Shown: positions 9,040-23,847, numbered from the stretch's first letter. The stretch: 64,000 nucleotides of DNA from Alphaproteobacteria bacterium (GCA_016125165.1 WGMH01000004.1:62001-126000), one strand, 5' to 3'. A program made the numbers and translations. The notes: generated from the letters alone by a model not told the origin.

Positions 9040-11019
9040 ATGCGTTCGAATCGTTTGAAGGCGGGCACCGCGCTCGCCGCATTGCTTGCCATTTCCGCCA
9101 CCACAGCTGCCGCGAAAGACAGCGTGGAAACCGTGGTCGTTACCGCCTCACCCATCGCGGGCAAGGCCGACCAATTCGCCACCATCGTCTCCACGCTCGA
9201 CGCCAAACAGATCGCCGAAACCGGCGCGATGAACATTGGCGATGCGCTGAAGAACATCCCCGGCGTTTCCGCCACCGGCTTTGCCGCCGGTGCAAGCCGC
9301 CCGGTCATCCGCGGCTTCGATGCCAACCGGGTGAAGATACTGGAAGACGGGATCAGCAGTTCCGACGTCTCGGACATCGGCCCCGATCACGACATTCCTA
9401 TTGATCCGCTATCGGCGCGGAATATCGAAATCGTGCGCGGAGCGGCCACTTTGCGCTATGGCAGCCAGGCCATCGGCGGCGTGGTGAACATCCTGAACGA
9501 CCGCGTGCCGCAAGCGCTGGTGGATGGCCCGAGCGCCGAAGGCACTTTCACCTTTGGTTCCAATTCCGATCTCGACCAGCAATCGGCACTGATCGATGGC
9601 GCTATCGGCGATTTTGGTTTCCATGTCGATGGGTTCCTTCGTCACGCGGGCGACTACGACACGCCAAAGGGACGGCAGGCCAATTCCTTCTTCAATGGCA
9701 GCGGCGCATCGCTGGGCGGTACATACTTTTTCAGCGACGACACCCATATGGGTGCAGCGCTGATCATGAACACCGCGCGCTACGGCATTCCGAGCGACAC
9801 CACCTATATCGACATGAACCAGACGAAACTGATTACGCGCTCCACCTTCGCCATCGATGTGGGCCCGCTCAATTCCATCACGGTCGATGGCGGATATGCC
9901 AACTACCGTCACACGGAAGTCGATCCCACGACCGGGCCGCTCGACCAGTTCCTGAACGAGGAATGGGACACGCGCACCGAAGCGGTGTTTGGCCAGATGG
10001 GGCCGCTCTCCTCCACCGCCATTGGCTTTCAATGGCAGAACCGCGATTTCTCGGCCAATGGCGATGCGCGCGACTATCTCGACCCAACGACGACGAAATC
10101 CTTCGCAGGGTTCGCCTTCACCGAAGCACCGCTCGGCTCCGCGCTGAAACTGCAGGCCGGTGGGCGCGTGGAACAGGTGGACATCACCGGCACGCCGGTG
10201 ACCGGGCTCTTCACCAAGACCAGCTTCACGCCAGTGAGCGGTTCGGTTGGCCTTCTCTACGATGCGACCGATTGGTTGAAGCTCGGTATCACGGCATCCA
10301 GCGCCGCGCGCGCGCCCGCCGTGACGGAGCTTTTTGCGCATGGGCCGCATGACGGGCCGAACACCTATGAAATCGGCGATCCCAACCTTGGCCTTGAACG
10401 CGCCAATTCACTCGAAGGAACGATGCGGGTCGAACTCAACGCGGTAAACTTCGAGGGCTCGCTCTGGACCACGCAATTCAAGGGCTACATCTACGGCGAT
10501 CTGGACGGACAAACCTGCGACGAAAGCGGCACCTGCGTGGTGGGTGGTGCGCTCGATTTCAAGCACCTCCTCTACAAGCAGCAGGACGCGAAGTTCTGGG
10601 GCCTGGAAGGCAAAGCCGAAGTGCCGCTGATGGATGCGGGAAGCGGCTCGCTGCTGGCCGAGTTCATCGGCGACTATGTGCGCGCGACCTTCAACAAGGG
10701 CGGAAACGTGCCGCGTATCCCGGCCTACAAACTGGGCGCGGGGCTTTCGTGGATGAGCGATGCTTTCGACGCCAATGTGATGCTGCTGCATGTGGGCGCG
10801 CAGAACGACCTTGGTGCAGGCGATACGCCGACCAAAGGCTATATGTCGCTCGACGCCTCGTTCGCGTGGCGGCCCATTCCCGACAAGGAATGGCTCGAAT
10901 TTTCGCTGGTCGGTCACAACCTGACCAACGCGGTGCAGCGGAATGCCGTCTCCATCAACAAGGACGACATCATCCTCCCCGGCCGCGATGTGCAGCTTGT
11001 GCTGCGCCTGAAGACGTAA
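9040..11019 (+). CDS. TonB-dependent receptor, ZnuD-like
   Basis: A 659-residue receptor with a signal peptide ending TTAAAKD, a TonB-box-like VETVVVTASPI and a plug containing PVIRGFDANRVKILEDG, SDIGPDHDIPIDPLSA and IEIVRGAATLRYGSQAIGG. The PDH phrase and the barrel motif FAHGPHDGPNTYEIGDP match the ZnuD group, zinc (or haem) receptors of Neisseria and relatives. The C-terminus ends DVQLVLRLKT with the usual terminal strand. The start MRSNRLK was chosen because GGAG lies 5 nt upstream. The DUF2946-like gene upstream suggests a metal-import pair. No Zur box was recognised upstream, so the substrate (zinc versus another metal) is open. Confidence 0.88.
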   Translation: MRSNRLKAGTALAALLAISATTAAAKDSVETVVVTASPIAGKADQFATIVSTLDAKQIAETGAMNIGDALKNIPGVSATGFAAGASRPVIRGFDANRVKILEDGISSSDVSDIGPDHDIPIDPLSARNIEIVRGAATLRYGSQAIGGVVNILNDRVPQALVDGPSAEGTFTFGSNSDLDQQSALIDGAIGDFGFHVDGFLRHAGDYDTPKGRQANSFFNGSGASLGGTYFFSDDTHMGAALIMNTARYGIPSDTTYIDMNQTKLITRSTFAIDVGPLNSITVDGGYANYRHTEVDPTTGPLDQFLNEEWDTRTEAVFGQMGPLSSTAIGFQWQNRDFSANGDARDYLDPTTTKSFAGFAFTEAPLGSALKLQAGGRVEQVDITGTPVTGLFTKTSFTPVSGSVGLLYDATDWLKLGITASSAARAPAVTELFAHGPHDGPNTYEIGDPNLGLERANSLEGTMRVELNAVNFEGSLWTTQFKGYIYGDLDGQTCDESGTCVVGGALDFKHLLYKQQDAKFWGLEGKAEVPLMDAGSGSLLAEFIGDYVRATFNKGGNVPRIPAYKLGAGLSWMSDAFDANVMLLHVGAQNDLGAGDTPTKGYMSLDASFAWRPIPDKEWLEFSLVGHNLTNAVQRNAVSINKDDIILPGRDVQLVLRLKT

Positions 11020-11099
11020 ACTGTCATCATCGGGGCGGTGCAGCTTCGGCCGCGCCGCCTTGACGATGAAATACGCGCGACTCCGGCTATGCTCGCATC

Positions 11100-11579
11100 A
11101 TGCGCGAGCGGCCGACCGTCAGAGTGTTGCTGTTGGGACCGGACAACCGGCTCCTTCTCATCCGCTTTGAAGACAAACGGCTGAACAAAGGCCGCGTGTT
11201 CTGGGCCACCGTGGGCGGCGGGCTGGAAAACGGCGAAGACGTGTTGACCGGCGCGCGGCGCGAGATCGCCGAGGAAACAGGCATCACCGATGCGGAGCTT
11301 GGTCCCGTCGTGTGGCTGGACGATGTGGTGATCGATATCGCGGGCGAGTCTGTGTTCTTCCGCGAGCAATACATCGTGGCACGCACCGCGCGCACCGATT
11401 TCGATTTCAGCGGCTGGACCGAGCTTGAACGCGAAGTGATCAAGGATATTCGCTGGTTCACGGTGGACGACATCCGCGCAAGCACCGAGCGCATCTATCC
11501 TGATGTGCTGGCCGACTGGCTGCCGGACATTTTGGGCGGTATTTTTCCGCCGGAACCGAAGTGGATTCCGCGAGCCTGA
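11100..11579 (+). CDS. NUDIX hydrolase
   Basis: A 159-residue protein with a full NUDIX box: GGGLENGEDVLTGA, then RREIAEETGI, fitting GX5EX7REUXEEXGU. The Glu cluster binds the divalent metal that hydrolyses a nucleoside diphosphate linked to another group. The N-terminal strand TVRVLLLGPDNRLLLIRFED and the closing YPDVLADWLPDILGGIF fit small bacterial NUDIX proteins of unknown substrate. It is a single gene 80 bp after the ZnuD-like receptor and convergent with rpoC. Its substrate cannot be predicted from the sequence. Confidence 0.9.
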   Translation: MRERPTVRVLLLGPDNRLLLIRFEDKRLNKGRVFWATVGGGLENGEDVLTGARREIAEETGITDAELGPVVWLDDVVIDIAGESVFFREQYIVARTARTDFDFSGWTELEREVIKDIRWFTVDDIRASTERIYPDVLADWLPDILGGIFPPEPKWIPRA

Positions 11580-11592
11580 TCCAAAGCACTAA

Positions 11593-11622
11593 TGTCATGG
11601 CCCGCGAATGCGGGCCATGACA
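11593..11622. repeat. REP-like palindromic unit
   Basis: TGTCATGGCCCGC, a four-base loop (GAAT) and the exact reverse complement GCGGGCCATGACA form a perfect 13-bp stem. Nearly the same unit recurs twice at 36475-36605. It lies between the convergent NUDIX and rpoC genes, after the NUDIX stop, where a stable hairpin could aid transcript termination or protection. Confidence 0.85.
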
Positions 11623-11648
11623 ACAGAATGGTTTGTAACCGTAGCGAT

Positions 11649-11680
11649 AAAAAGGGGCCGGTGTTTCCACCAGCCCTTTT
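11649..11680 (-). terminator. Rho-independent terminator of rpoBC operon
   Basis: Read on the minus strand, AAAAGGGCTGGTG, loop GAAA and CACCGGCCC are followed by C and a run of Ts. The 9-bp stem contains one G-T pair. It lies 27 bp after the rpoC stop, the expected place for the end of the long rpl-rpo transcript. Confidence 0.8.
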
Positions 11681-11706
11681 CATTTGGATAGGCAAGAAAA
11701 AGCGGA

Positions 11707-14700
11707 TTACTCCGCGGCTTCCTGCGGCGAAGGCCCTTCGATCTGCGCGATGGGCTGGTTCTTCGCCATTTCGTCCTGGATCGCCTTGTCGCGTTCGGCT
11801 GCAATGTGGCGCAGACGCGCGATGGCGCCGCCGGTGCCGGCCGGAATGAGACGGCCGACGATGACGTTTTCCTTGAGGCCTTCGAGCGTATCCACCTTGC
11901 CGGCAACCGCCGCTTCGGTGAGGACGCGCGTGGTTTCCTGGAACGACGCGGCGGAGAAGACCGAGCGCGTCTGCAGCGAGGCCTTGGTGATGCCGAGCAG
12001 CACCGGACGGCCTTCGGCCGGCTTGCCGCCATTCTCGACCGTCTTCTTGTTGGCTTCCTGCATTTCCAGCCAATCGACCTGTTCGCCGGCTAGCAGTGTG
12101 GTATCGCCGCCGTCCAGGATTTCCATCTTCTGCATCATCTGGCGGACGATCACTTCAATGTGCTTGTCGTTGATCTTCACGCCCTGCAGACGATAGACGT
12201 CCTGAATTTCCTTCACGAGATAGGTCGCAAGTTCTTCCACGCCCTTGATGCGCAGAATGTCGTGCGGCGAAGGATTGCCTTCGACGATGTAGTCGCCCTT
12301 CTCCACATAATCGCCCTCGCGCACCGAGATGTGCTTACCCTTGGGGATCAGGTATTCGGTCGGGTCGATCTTCTCATTGCGCGGCTTCACGATGACGCGA
12401 CGCTTGTTCTTGTAGTCCTTGCCGAACTCCACGAACCCGTCGGTCTCCGCCAGCACCGCCGCTTCCTTCGGCTTGCGCGCTTCGAACAACTCCGCCACGC
12501 GCGGCAGGCCGCCCGTGATGTCGCGTGTCTTGGCGCCTTCCGTCGGAATGCGGGCGAGAACGTCGCCGGCTTTCACTTCCGCACCGTCTTCCACCGAGAG
12601 AATGGCGTCGACCGAGAGGCCATAACGCGCTTCGCCCGTCGGCATCGAGATGATCTTGCCCTTCTTGTCGACGACAATGAGCGCCGGCCGCAGGTCCTGC
12701 GACTTGGAGCCCGTGCCACGGCTGTCGATCACCACCTTGTTGGATACGCCGGTCTTTTCATCCGCCACGTCGCGCAGCGAGATGCCGGAGACCAGATCCT
12801 CGTACTTCACGATACCATCGGTTTCGGTCAGCACGGGGTGCGCGTTGGGGTTCCATTCGGCGAGGCGGTCACCACGCTTCACGGACTGTCCTTCCTCCAC
12901 CTTCAGCTTGGCGCCGTAGGTGATGCGGTAGGAGGCGCGATCATTGCCCTTCGGATCGACGATGGCGATCTGCATGTTGCGGCCCATCGCAATCGTTTCA
13001 CCGTCGGAGTTCTTCACGAGGTTCTTGTTGACGATCTTGATCTTGCCGTCATAGCTGGCCTCGATCTTCGAAGAGCCCGCAACCTGCGCCGCGCCACCGA
13101 TATGGAAGGTGCGCATGGTAAGCTGCGTACCCGGTTCACCGATCGACTGTGCCGCAATGACGCCAACCGCTTCGCCGATATTCACGGATGTACCGCGCGC
13201 CAGATCGCGCCCATAGCACTTGCCGCAAACGCCATCGGTGAGTTCGCACGACAGAACGGAGCGCACGCGCACCTTCTGCACATGCGCATTCTCGATGCGC
13301 TCGGCCGCGTCTTCGGTGATTTCCTTGCCACGCTTGAGAATGACATCGCCCGTATCGGGATGCTTGATGTCTTCCGCCGCGGTACGGCCGAGGATGCGAT
13401 CCGTGAGCGAGGCCACCACCTGCCCGCCATCGATTTCGGCCTGAACGGTGACGCCACCCTTCGTGCCGCAATCTTCCTGCGTGATGATGCAATCGTTCGC
13501 CACGTCCACAAGGCGGCGCGTGAGATAGCCCGAGTTGGCGGTCTTGAGCGCCGTGTCGGCCAGGCCCTTGCGCGCGCCGTGAGTCGAGTTGAAGTACTCG
13601 AGAACGGTGAGCCCTTCCTTGAAGTTGGAAAGGATCGGCGTTTCGATGATTTCGCCTGACGGCTTGGCCATGAGGCCGCGCATACCGGCAAGCTGCTTCA
13701 TCTGCTGCGGCGAACCGCGGGCGCCGGAATGGCTCATCATGTAGATGGAGTTCATCTCAATGACGCGGCCCGTATCCGGGTCGATCTTCGGCTCGGAAAT
13801 CTCCTTCATCATTTCGGCCGCGACCTGATCGGTGCACTTCGACCAGGCGTCGACGACGAGGTTGTACTTTTCCTTGTCGGTCGTCAGACCATCGAGATAC
13901 TGCTGCTCATACTCACGCACGCGATGGCGCGTTTCGTCGATCAGCTTGGTCTTGGTGGCGGGCACGACCATGTCGTCCTTGCCGAAGGAAATGCCGGCCT
14001 TGCAGGCTTCGCGGAAGCCGAGAGCCATCAGCGCGTCGGCAAACAGCACCGTCTCCTTCTGGCCGCAATGGCGATAGACCTCGTCGATCAGGTGAGAAAC
14101 TTCCTGCTTGCGCAGCAGGCGGTTCACCAGGTCGAACGGGATCATCTTATGACGCGGCAGGATTTCCGCGATCATCAGGCGGCCCGGTGTGGAGGACACG
14201 ACCTTGGTGACCGGATTGCCTTCCGAATCCACAGTTTTGTAGCGCGCCTTCACCTTGGCGTGCAGCGTCACCGCGCCGGAAAACAGCGCGTGTTCGATTT
14301 CGCCGATGTCGTTGAACAGCGAACCTTCGCCCGTTTCCTTGTCCTTTTCGAGCGACAGGTAATAGAGGCCCAGAACGATGTCCTGCGTCGGCACGATGAT
14401 CGGCTTGCCGTTGGCGGGGCTGAGGATGTTGTTGGTGGACATCATCAGCACGCGCGCTTCCAGCTGCGCTTCGAGCGACAGGGGAACGTGCACGGCCATC
14501 TGGTCGCCGTCGAAGTCCGCGTTGAAGGCGGTGCAGACCAGCGGGTGAAGCTGGATGGCCTTGCCTTCAATCAGCACCGGCTCGAACGCCTGAATGCCAA
14601 GGCGGTGCAGCGTGGGCGCGCGGTTGAGCAGCACCGGATGTTCGCGGATAACCTCTTCGAGGATATCCCAAACTTCGGGGCGCTCTTTTTCCACGAGCTT

Positions 14701-15900
14701 CTTGGACTGCTTCACCGTCTGGCTGAAGCCCTTGGCTTCCAGACGCGCATAGATGAACGGCTTGAACAGTTCGAGCGCCATCTTCTTCGGCAGACCGCAC
14801 TGGTGCAGCTTGAGTTCGGGACCGACTACGATCACCGAACGGCCCGGAAAGTCCACGCGCTTGCCGAGCAGGTTCTGACGGAAGCGGCCCTGCTTGCCCT
14901 TCAGCATGTCGGCGAGCGACTTCAGCGGACGCTTGTTGGCGCCCGTAATGACGCGGCCACGGCGGCCGTTGTCGAACAGCGCATCAACCGATTCCTGCAG
15001 CATGCGCTTTTCGTTGCGCACGATGATATCCGGGGCCTTCAGCTCCATCAGGCGCTTCAGACGGTTGTTGCGGTTGATGACGCGGCGATAGAGATCGTTC
15101 AGGTCCGACGTCGCGAAGCGGCCGCCATCCAGCGGAACGAGCGGACGCAATTCCGGCGGAATGACCGGAACCTGCGTCAGGATCATCCATTCCGGGCGGT
15201 TGCCGGATTCGATGAACGCTTCCACGACCTTCAGACGCTTCACCAGCTTCTTCGGCTTTTCGCCGCCATTGCAGCCGGCGATTTCCACGCGCAGATCGTT
15301 GGCGAGCTTTTCGAGATCGATCGCCATCAGCATGTTGCGAATGGCTTCGGCGCCGATCATGGCGGTGAAGCTGTCTTCGCCGTAATCATCCTGCGCCTTG
15401 TAGTACTCGTCTTCCGTCAGAAGCTGACGCTCCTTGAGCGGCGTGAGGCCCGGCTCGATGACGACGTACATTTCGAAATACAGGACGCGTTCCAGGTCCT
15501 TCAGCGTCATGTCGAGCATCAGGCCGATGCGCGAGGGCAGCGATTTCAGGAACCAGATATGGGCGACCGGCGAAGCCAGTTCGATGTGACCCATGCGATC
15601 GCGGCGAACCTTCTGCACGGTGACTTCGACGCCGCACTTTTCGCAGACGATGCCCTTGTATTTCATGCGCTTGTACTTGCCGCACAGGCACTCGTAGTCC
15701 TTCGTCGGACCGAAGATGCGTGCGCAGAACAGGCCGTCGCGTTCCGGCTTGAAGGTGCGGTAGTTGATCGTTTCCGGCTTTTTGATCTCGCCGTGGCTCC
15801 AGCGCAGGATCTGATCCGGCGATGCCAGCGAAATCCGTATCCGGTCGAAGGTGGGGACTTCCTTGCCGGCCTGGAAGACGTTCAGCAGCTCTTGATTCAT
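11707..15900 (-). CDS. rpoC: RNA polymerase beta' subunit
   Basis: A 1397-residue protein, the normal alphaproteobacterial length. It has the N-terminal zinc-binding cysteines ([19 protein letters not shown]), the catalytic loop [12 protein letters not shown] whose three Asp hold the active-site magnesium, the trigger-loop region after [19 protein letters not shown], and a second zinc cluster ([18 protein letters not shown]). It forms the active centre with beta. The start has AAGG upstream. It follows rpoB by 113 bp and ends at a clear terminator. Confidence 0.99.
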   Translation of the reverse strand: MNQELLNVFQAGKEVPTFDRIRISLASPDQILRWSHGEIKKPETINYRTFKPERDGLFCARIFGPTKDYECLCGKYKRMKYKGIVCEKCGVEVTVQKVRRDRMGHIELASPVAHIWFLKSLPSRIGLMLDMTLKDLERVLYFEMYVVIEPGLTPLKERQLLTEDEYYKAQDDYGEDSFTAMIGAEAIRNMLMAIDLEKLANDLRVEIAGCNGGEKPKKLVKRLKVVEAFIESGNRPEWMILTQVPVIPPELRPLVPLDGGRFATSDLNDLYRRVINRNNRLKRLMELKAPDIIVRNEKRMLQESVDALFDNGRRGRVITGANKRPLKSLADMLKGKQGRFRQNLLGKRVDFPGRSVIVVGPELKLHQCGLPKKMALELFKPFIYARLEAKGFSQTVKQSKKLVEKERPEVWDILEEVIREHPVLLNRAPTLHRLGIQAFEPVLIEGKAIQLHPLVCTAFNADFDGDQMAVHVPLSLEAQLEARVLMMSTNNILSPANGKPIIVPTQDIVLGLYYLSLEKDKETGEGSLFNDIGEIEHALFSGAVTLHAKVKARYKTVDSEGNPVTKVVSSTPGRLMIAEILPRHKMIPFDLVNRLLRKQEVSHLIDEVYRHCGQKETVLFADALMALGFREACKAGISFGKDDMVVPATKTKLIDETRHRVREYEQQYLDGLTTDKEKYNLVVDAWSKCTDQVAAEMMKEISEPKIDPDTGRVIEMNSIYMMSHSGARGSPQQMKQLAGMRGLMAKPSGEIIETPILSNFKEGLTVLEYFNSTHGARKGLADTALKTANSGYLTRRLVDVANDCIITQEDCGTKGGVTVQAEIDGGQVVASLTDRILGRTAAEDIKHPDTGDVILKRGKEITEDAAERIENAHVQKVRVRSVLSCELTDGVCGKCYGRDLARGTSVNIGEAVGVIAAQSIGEPGTQLTMRTFHIGGAAQVAGSSKIEASYDGKIKIVNKNLVKNSDGETIAMGRNMQIAIVDPKGNDRASYRITYGAKLKVEEGQSVKRGDRLAEWNPNAHPVLTETDGIVKYEDLVSGISLRDVADEKTGVSNKVVIDSRGTGSKSQDLRPALIVVDKKGKIISMPTGEARYGLSVDAILSVEDGAEVKAGDVLARIPTEGAKTRDITGGLPRVAELFEARKPKEAAVLAETDGFVEFGKDYKNKRRVIVKPRNEKIDPTEYLIPKGKHISVREGDYVEKGDYIVEGNPSPHDILRIKGVEELATYLVKEIQDVYRLQGVKINDKHIEVIVRQMMQKMEILDGGDTTLLAGEQVDWLEMQEANKKTVENGGKPAEGRPVLLGITKASLQTRSVFSAASFQETTRVLTEAAVAGKVDTLEGLKENVIVGRLIPAGTGGAIARLRHIAAERDKAIQDEMAKNQPIAQIEGPSPQEAAE

Positions 15901-16013
15901 TTTCGAGCCTTTCTCTTACTTTCCGTGACCGAGGTGCGTTTCGCGCATGGCCCGGCCACTCTTTCCAATGTCATCACACCGATGGCGCGCACCGCGCGCG
16001 CCGCACCGGCGGG

Positions 16014-20099
<4,086 letters not shown>

Positions 20100-20186
20100 T
20101 CCGCGATCCCTTATTCTCTAAGCCGGGTTCCGCGCGGGCCGGGGGCGGCCGCGGGGGTCATTCAGTAGGCAATTCAAATGGCAAGA

Positions 20187-20227
20187 CCCACCGGCCCAGG
20201 CGGAGCGAATCTCCGCCTGGGGGTGGG
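20187..20227 (-). promoter_or_regulatory. Hairpin between rplL and rpoB (attenuator or RNase III site)
   Basis: An 11-bp perfect stem (CCCAGGCGGAG with CTCCGCCTGGG, loop CGAAT), extended by CCCACC and GGTGGG across a GG bulge. On the minus strand no T-run follows, so it is unlikely to be a full terminator. In enterobacteria this same spacer holds an attenuator and an RNase III processing site that set the ribosomal-protein to polymerase ratio; the same role is inferred here. Confidence 0.65.
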
Positions 20228-20275
20228 GGAACCAAATATGTACGCGCGAGCGGTAATTCAACCCGCTCCCACTCC

Positions 20276-20653
20276 TTACTTCAGCTCGACCTTCGCACCA
20301 GCGTCTTCGAGCTGCTTCTTGATCTTCGCCGCTTCGTCCTTCGGGACGTCCGCTTTCACTTCCTTCGGGGCGCCTTCGACGAGGTCTTTGGCTTCCTTCA
20401 GGCCGAGGCCGGTGATGGCACGGACTTCCTTGATGACGTTGATCTTCTTGTCGCCGGCATCAGCCAGGACGACCGTGAACTCGGTCTTCTCGGCTGCCGG
20501 AGCAGCGGCAGCACCTGCCGCCGGAGCCGCCGCCATCGCGACCGGAGCCGCGGCGGAAACGCCCCACTTTTCTTCGAGCATCTTCGACAGCTCGGCGGCC
20601 TCGAGGACCGTCAGAGCCGAAAGATCGGTAACCAGTTGTTCGAGATTTGCCAT
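20276..20653 (-). CDS. rplL: 50S ribosomal protein L7/L12
   Basis: A 125-residue protein with an N-terminal dimerisation part ([30 protein letters not shown]), an Ala-rich hinge (about residues 35-55) and a C-terminal domain with the factor-binding helix [19 protein letters not shown]. It forms the stalk that recruits translation GTPases. It follows rplJ by 48 bp, in keeping with the L10-L12 complex. Confidence 0.98.
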   Translation of the reverse strand: MANLEQLVTDLSALTVLEAAELSKMLEEKWGVSAAAPVAMAAAPAAGAAAAPAAEKTEFTVVLADAGDKKINVIKEVRAITGLGLKEAKDLVEGAPKEVKADVPKDEAAKIKKQLEDAGAKVELK

Positions 20654-20701
20654 TTTCGTCTTTCCTTAGTCGGGTTTGGATATTGTCTGGTATCGCCTGG
20701 C

Positions 20702-21217
20702 TTACGCCGCTTCCTTGGTGGAATACGCGCTGATGACGCGGGCCAGCTGACCGGCGGGCGCCTGCAGAACACCGGCGATCTTTGTCGCCGGGGCCTGAAG
20801 CAGACCAACGATCTTGCCCCTCAGCTCATCGAGCGACGGCAGTTCCGCGAGGGCTTTCACGCCCGCCACGTCCAGTGCCGTCGTTCCGACCACGCCGCCC
20901 AGGATCACGAGCTTCTCGTTTTCCTTGGCGTAGGCGACCGCCACCTTCGAAGCCGCAATCGGGTCATTGCTGATGGCAATGCCAGTGGGGCCTTTGAAAA
21001 GGTGGGCAATCGACTCTGCAGCCGTTCCCTGGAGCGCACGAACGACAAGACGGTTTTTGGCAACCTTGAACGTGGCGCCTGCCGCGCGCATGCGCGACCG
21101 GAGCTCGCTCATCTGTGCCACCGTCATGCCGGTGTAGTGGGCGACCACCACCGAGCCGGCGCCGGCAAAAAGACCGTTGAGGTCTTTGACGACTTCCGCC
21201 TTCTGGGTTCTTTCCAC
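20702..21217 (-). CDS. rplJ: 50S ribosomal protein L10
   Basis: A 171-residue protein starting [14 protein letters not shown]. The start is GTG at 21217 with AAAGGAGAG 5-8 nt upstream; the longer open frame upstream is a leader, not protein. It has the conserved [22 protein letters not shown] and an Ala-rich C-terminus that anchors L7/L12 dimers. L10 bound to L12 usually represses its own leader. Confidence 0.97.
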   Translation of the reverse strand: MERTQKAEVVKDLNGLFAGAGSVVVAHYTGMTVAQMSELRSRMRAAGATFKVAKNRLVVRALQGTAAESIAHLFKGPTGIAISNDPIAASKVAVAYAKENEKLVILGGVVGTTALDVAGVKALAELPSLDELRGKIVGLLQAPATKIAGVLQAPAGQLARVISAYSTKEAA

Positions 21218-21490
21218 TTTGCTCTCCTTTGATGGCCTGACGCTTTTCGGCGTGAGACCACCTTCAACCGGCGAACGTGACGATCCGCTCACCGCCCTGT
21301 GACATGCACACGGTTGCTGGCCGTGTGCCTTCCCGTCCCAGGGTCCAAACCCGAATGGCGAAGCGAACTTCGCAAATCCGGTTTCTTTCCCCGTCTGCGC
21401 TGGAAGATTAAGTACCGAAGTACACCAGCGGTCTCGGACAGGCTTTCCGGCGATCGTCCGCCGAAACACTCTTTCCGCATCCATCGGCAA
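21218..21490 (-). promoter_or_regulatory. Structured rplJ leader (putative L10 autoregulatory RNA)
   Basis: The 295-bp gap before rplJ contains several hairpins on the minus strand: CGCTGG/CCAGCG around an inner GTAC-TTCG-GTAC, CACACGG/CCGTGTG, and GCGAAG-TTCG-CTTCGC. L10 leaders in many bacteria carry such an element, which binds the L10(L12)4 complex and shuts down translation. Position and structure support this; the key binding bulge was not verified. Confidence 0.55.
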
Positions 21491-21512
21491 ACGATGGACG
21501 CGAAGAACCTCG

Positions 21513-22217
21513 TTACACCTGCGCCACGCCTACGGAGGCAGGCGAAATCTTCACGCCCGGACCCATCGTTGAAGACAGCGCGATCTTCTTCAGATACGTG
21601 CCTTTTGCGCCGGTCGGCTTCGCCTTAACGACGCTGTCCACGAACGCTTTGACGTTCTGCACGATCGCGTCTTCGGTGAAACTTGCCTTGCCGACACCGC
21701 CCTGCACGATACCGGCCTTCTCGACGCGGTATTCGACAGCGCCGCCCTTGGCATCCTTCACGGCGGTGGTGACGTCCATCGTCACCGTGCCGACCTTCGG
21801 GTTCGGCATCATGCCGCGCGGGCCGAGCACCTTACCGAGACGGCCAACCAGACCCATCATGTCCGGCGTCGCGATGCAGCGGTCGAAGTTGATTTCGCCC
21901 TTGTTCACGATTTCGAACAGATCATCCGCGCCGACGATATCCGCACCGGCCTTCTTGGCTTCGTCGGCCTTCGCGCCCTTGGCGAACACGGCGACGCGCA
22001 GCGCGCGGCCCGTGCCGTTCGGCAGCGAAACGACGCCGCGCACCATCTGGTCGGCATGGCGCGGATCGACGCCGAGATTGATCGCAACTTCGATCGTCTC
22101 GTCGAACTTCGCGGTCGCACGCGACTTGATGAGCTTCACGGCCTCTTCGAGGTCGTAGAACTTGTTGCCATCGACGCCTTCGATGACCTTCTTGAAACGC
22201 TTGGAGAGTTTCGTCAT
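21513..22217 (-). CDS. rplA: 50S ribosomal protein L1
   Basis: A 234-residue protein with [20 protein letters not shown] near the N-terminus, the [16 protein letters not shown] motif and the C-terminal [20 protein letters not shown]1 binds 23S rRNA at the E-site stalk and commonly represses rplK-rplA translation. It lies 5 bp after rplK. Confidence 0.98.
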   Translation of the reverse strand: MTKLSKRFKKVIEGVDGNKFYDLEEAVKLIKSRATAKFDETIEVAINLGVDPRHADQMVRGVVSLPNGTGRALRVAVFAKGAKADEAKKAGADIVGADDLFEIVNKGEINFDRCIATPDMMGLVGRLGKVLGPRGMMPNPKVGTVTMDVTTAVKDAKGGAVEYRVEKAGIVQGGVGKASFTEDAIVQNVKAFVDSVVKAKPTGAKGTYLKKIALSSTMGPGVKISPASVGVAQV

Positions 22218-22222
22218 CGCCG

Positions 22223-22651
22223 TTACTCCGCCACCTGGATGCCCATCGAGCGCGCGGAGCCCTCGATCATCAGCATCGCGGCCTCAACGTCATTGGCGTT
22301 GAGATCCTTCATCTTGGTTTCAGCGATCTGGCGCACCTGGTCCTTCGTCACCGTGCCCGCGAAGGCGCGGCCCGGAGTCTTCGAACCGCTGGAAAGTTTC
22401 GCCGCCTTCTTCAGGAAGAACGACGCCGGCGGCGTCTTCATCTCGAAGGTGAACGACTTGTCCGAAAACGCGGTGATGGTCACCGGGATCGGCATGCCCT
22501 TTTCCATGTCCTGCGTCTTGGCGTTGAACGCCTTGCAGAATTCCATGATGTTCAGGCCGCGCTGGCCGAGCGCAGGACCGATCGGCGGCGACGGATTGGC
22601 CGCGCCGGCGGGAACCTGCAGTTTGACGTAACCCACAATCTTCTTCGCCAT
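22223..22651 (-). CDS. rplK: 50S ribosomal protein L11
   Basis: A 142-residue protein with the N-terminal [20 protein letters not shown] (the Pro-rich switch that contacts thiostrepton and EF-G) and C-terminal rRNA-binding helices [21 protein letters not shown]11 is also needed to activate Rel enzymes on stalled ribosomes. It precedes rplA by 5 bp and follows nusG. Confidence 0.98.
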   Translation of the reverse strand: MAKKIVGYVKLQVPAGAANPSPPIGPALGQRGLNIMEFCKAFNAKTQDMEKGMPIPVTITAFSDKSFTFEMKTPPASFFLKKAAKLSSGSKTPGRAFAGTVTKDQVRQIAETKMKDLNANDVEAAMLMIEGSARSMGIQVAE

Positions 22652-22717
22652 TTTCGCCGCCTCCTTTGCGGCTTAGCGGTTCAAGCGGAGCGAAGCGCTC
22701 CTCCCGCAATCACCAGG

Positions 22718-23287
22718 TCAGACTTTCTCGACCTGCGTGAATTCCAGTTCCACCGGCGTTGCGCGACCGAAGATCGACACCGCCACCTTGAGGCGCGAAC
22801 GGTCTTCGTCCACTTCTTCCACCACGCCATTGAATGAGGTGAACGGACCGTCGGCCACGCGCACCTGTTCGCCGATTTCAAACATGATCGAGGGCTTGGG
22901 ACGTTCCGCGCCTTCGGTCACCTGATTCAGAATGCGATCCACTTCCGCCTGACGAAGCGGCATGGGCTTGTTGTTCTGTCCGAGGAAGCCCGTGACCTTC
23001 GCCACGTTCTTCACAAGGTGATAGGCCTCGTCCGTGAGCTGCGCCTTCAGCAGCACATAGCCGGGAAGGAATTTGCGTTCCGCGTTGACCTTCTGGCCGC
23101 GGCGAACTTCCACCACTTCCTCAGTCGGAATCAGCACGTCTTCCACGAGATCCTCGAGACCCTGAATCTGGGCCTGACGCTTGATCTCCTCGGCCACCTT
23201 CCGCTCGAAATTCGAGTAGGTGTGGACGATGTACCACTTCGCGTTCGGGTTGCTCTGACGAGCCGGTTGTGTGCCTGCTTCGCTCAT
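22718..23287 (-). CDS. nusG: Transcription termination/antitermination factor NusG
   Basis: A 189-residue protein with an N-terminal NGN domain starting KWYIVHTYSNFERKVAEEI, the polymerase-contact loop near PGYVLLKAQLTDEAYHLVKN, and a C-terminal KOW domain (GEQVRVADGPFTSFNGVVEE) that binds Rho or S10. The start MSEAGTQPARQ was chosen since homology begins soon after and the upstream ORF overlaps secE. It lies 32 bp after secE in the standard secE-nusG pair. Confidence 0.97.
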   Translation of the reverse strand: MSEAGTQPARQSNPNAKWYIVHTYSNFERKVAEEIKRQAQIQGLEDLVEDVLIPTEEVVEVRRGQKVNAERKFLPGYVLLKAQLTDEAYHLVKNVAKVTGFLGQNNKPMPLRQAEVDRILNQVTEGAERPKPSIMFEIGEQVRVADGPFTSFNGVVEEVDEDRSRLKVAVSIFGRATPVELEFTQVEKV

Positions 23288-23319
23288 ATGAGGCCTATCG
23301 TTCGTTGTTCCCGCCGCAC

Positions 23320-23574
23320 TCAAAGCGCGCCGATGAGCCAGCGTTCGCCCATCGCCAAAATCCAATCCACACCGAAGAAGAACACCATCGTCAGACCGAC
23401 CATGATGAACACCATGATCGTGGTGAGGTAGGTTTCCTTCCAGCTCGGCCACGTAACCTTTGAAGCTTCCCGGCGTACTTCGCGGAAGAACTTCAGCGGA
23501 CCGCCGCGTGCGGCGCGCGGGGCTGGCACGTCCTTGCTTGCGGTATCGGCCGCTTTCTTTGCCGTGTCTGCCAC
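23320..23574 (-). CDS. secE: Preprotein translocase subunit SecE
   Basis: An 84-residue protein with one C-terminal membrane helix (TTIMVFIMVGLTMVFFFGVDW) preceded by the conserved FFREVRREASKVTWPSWKE. SecE clamps SecY in the translocon. The 25-residue Ala/Lys-rich N-terminus is variable in the family. It lies between tRNA-Trp and nusG. Confidence 0.96.
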   Translation of the reverse strand: MADTAKKAADTASKDVPAPRAARGGPLKFFREVRREASKVTWPSWKETYLTTIMVFIMVGLTMVFFFGVDWILAMGERWLIGAL

Positions 23575-23604
23575 CTGAGCTGTTCCGTTCTTCGCCGATC
23601 CAAT

Positions 23605-23680
<76 letters not shown>

Positions 23681-23847
23681 TCGGGCAAAAGACAGCGCGC
23701 CGGGCGGGTCTTCCTTAAACCCGCCAGCGCGACACCGGCTTTTGCCGAAGGCGGGGCTTTTACCAGTCACCCCCACCCTTAGCAAGCGGTAAATGCCGGG
23801 ATTTTTGGGGGCAGACAGGCCCGCGCAACCCATGCAGATTGCCGCCC

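Noticed and set aside
23839-23847. TTG start extending the sulfotransferase-like protein by three residues
   Set aside because: An ATG lies just downstream and no ribosome binding site favours the TTG.
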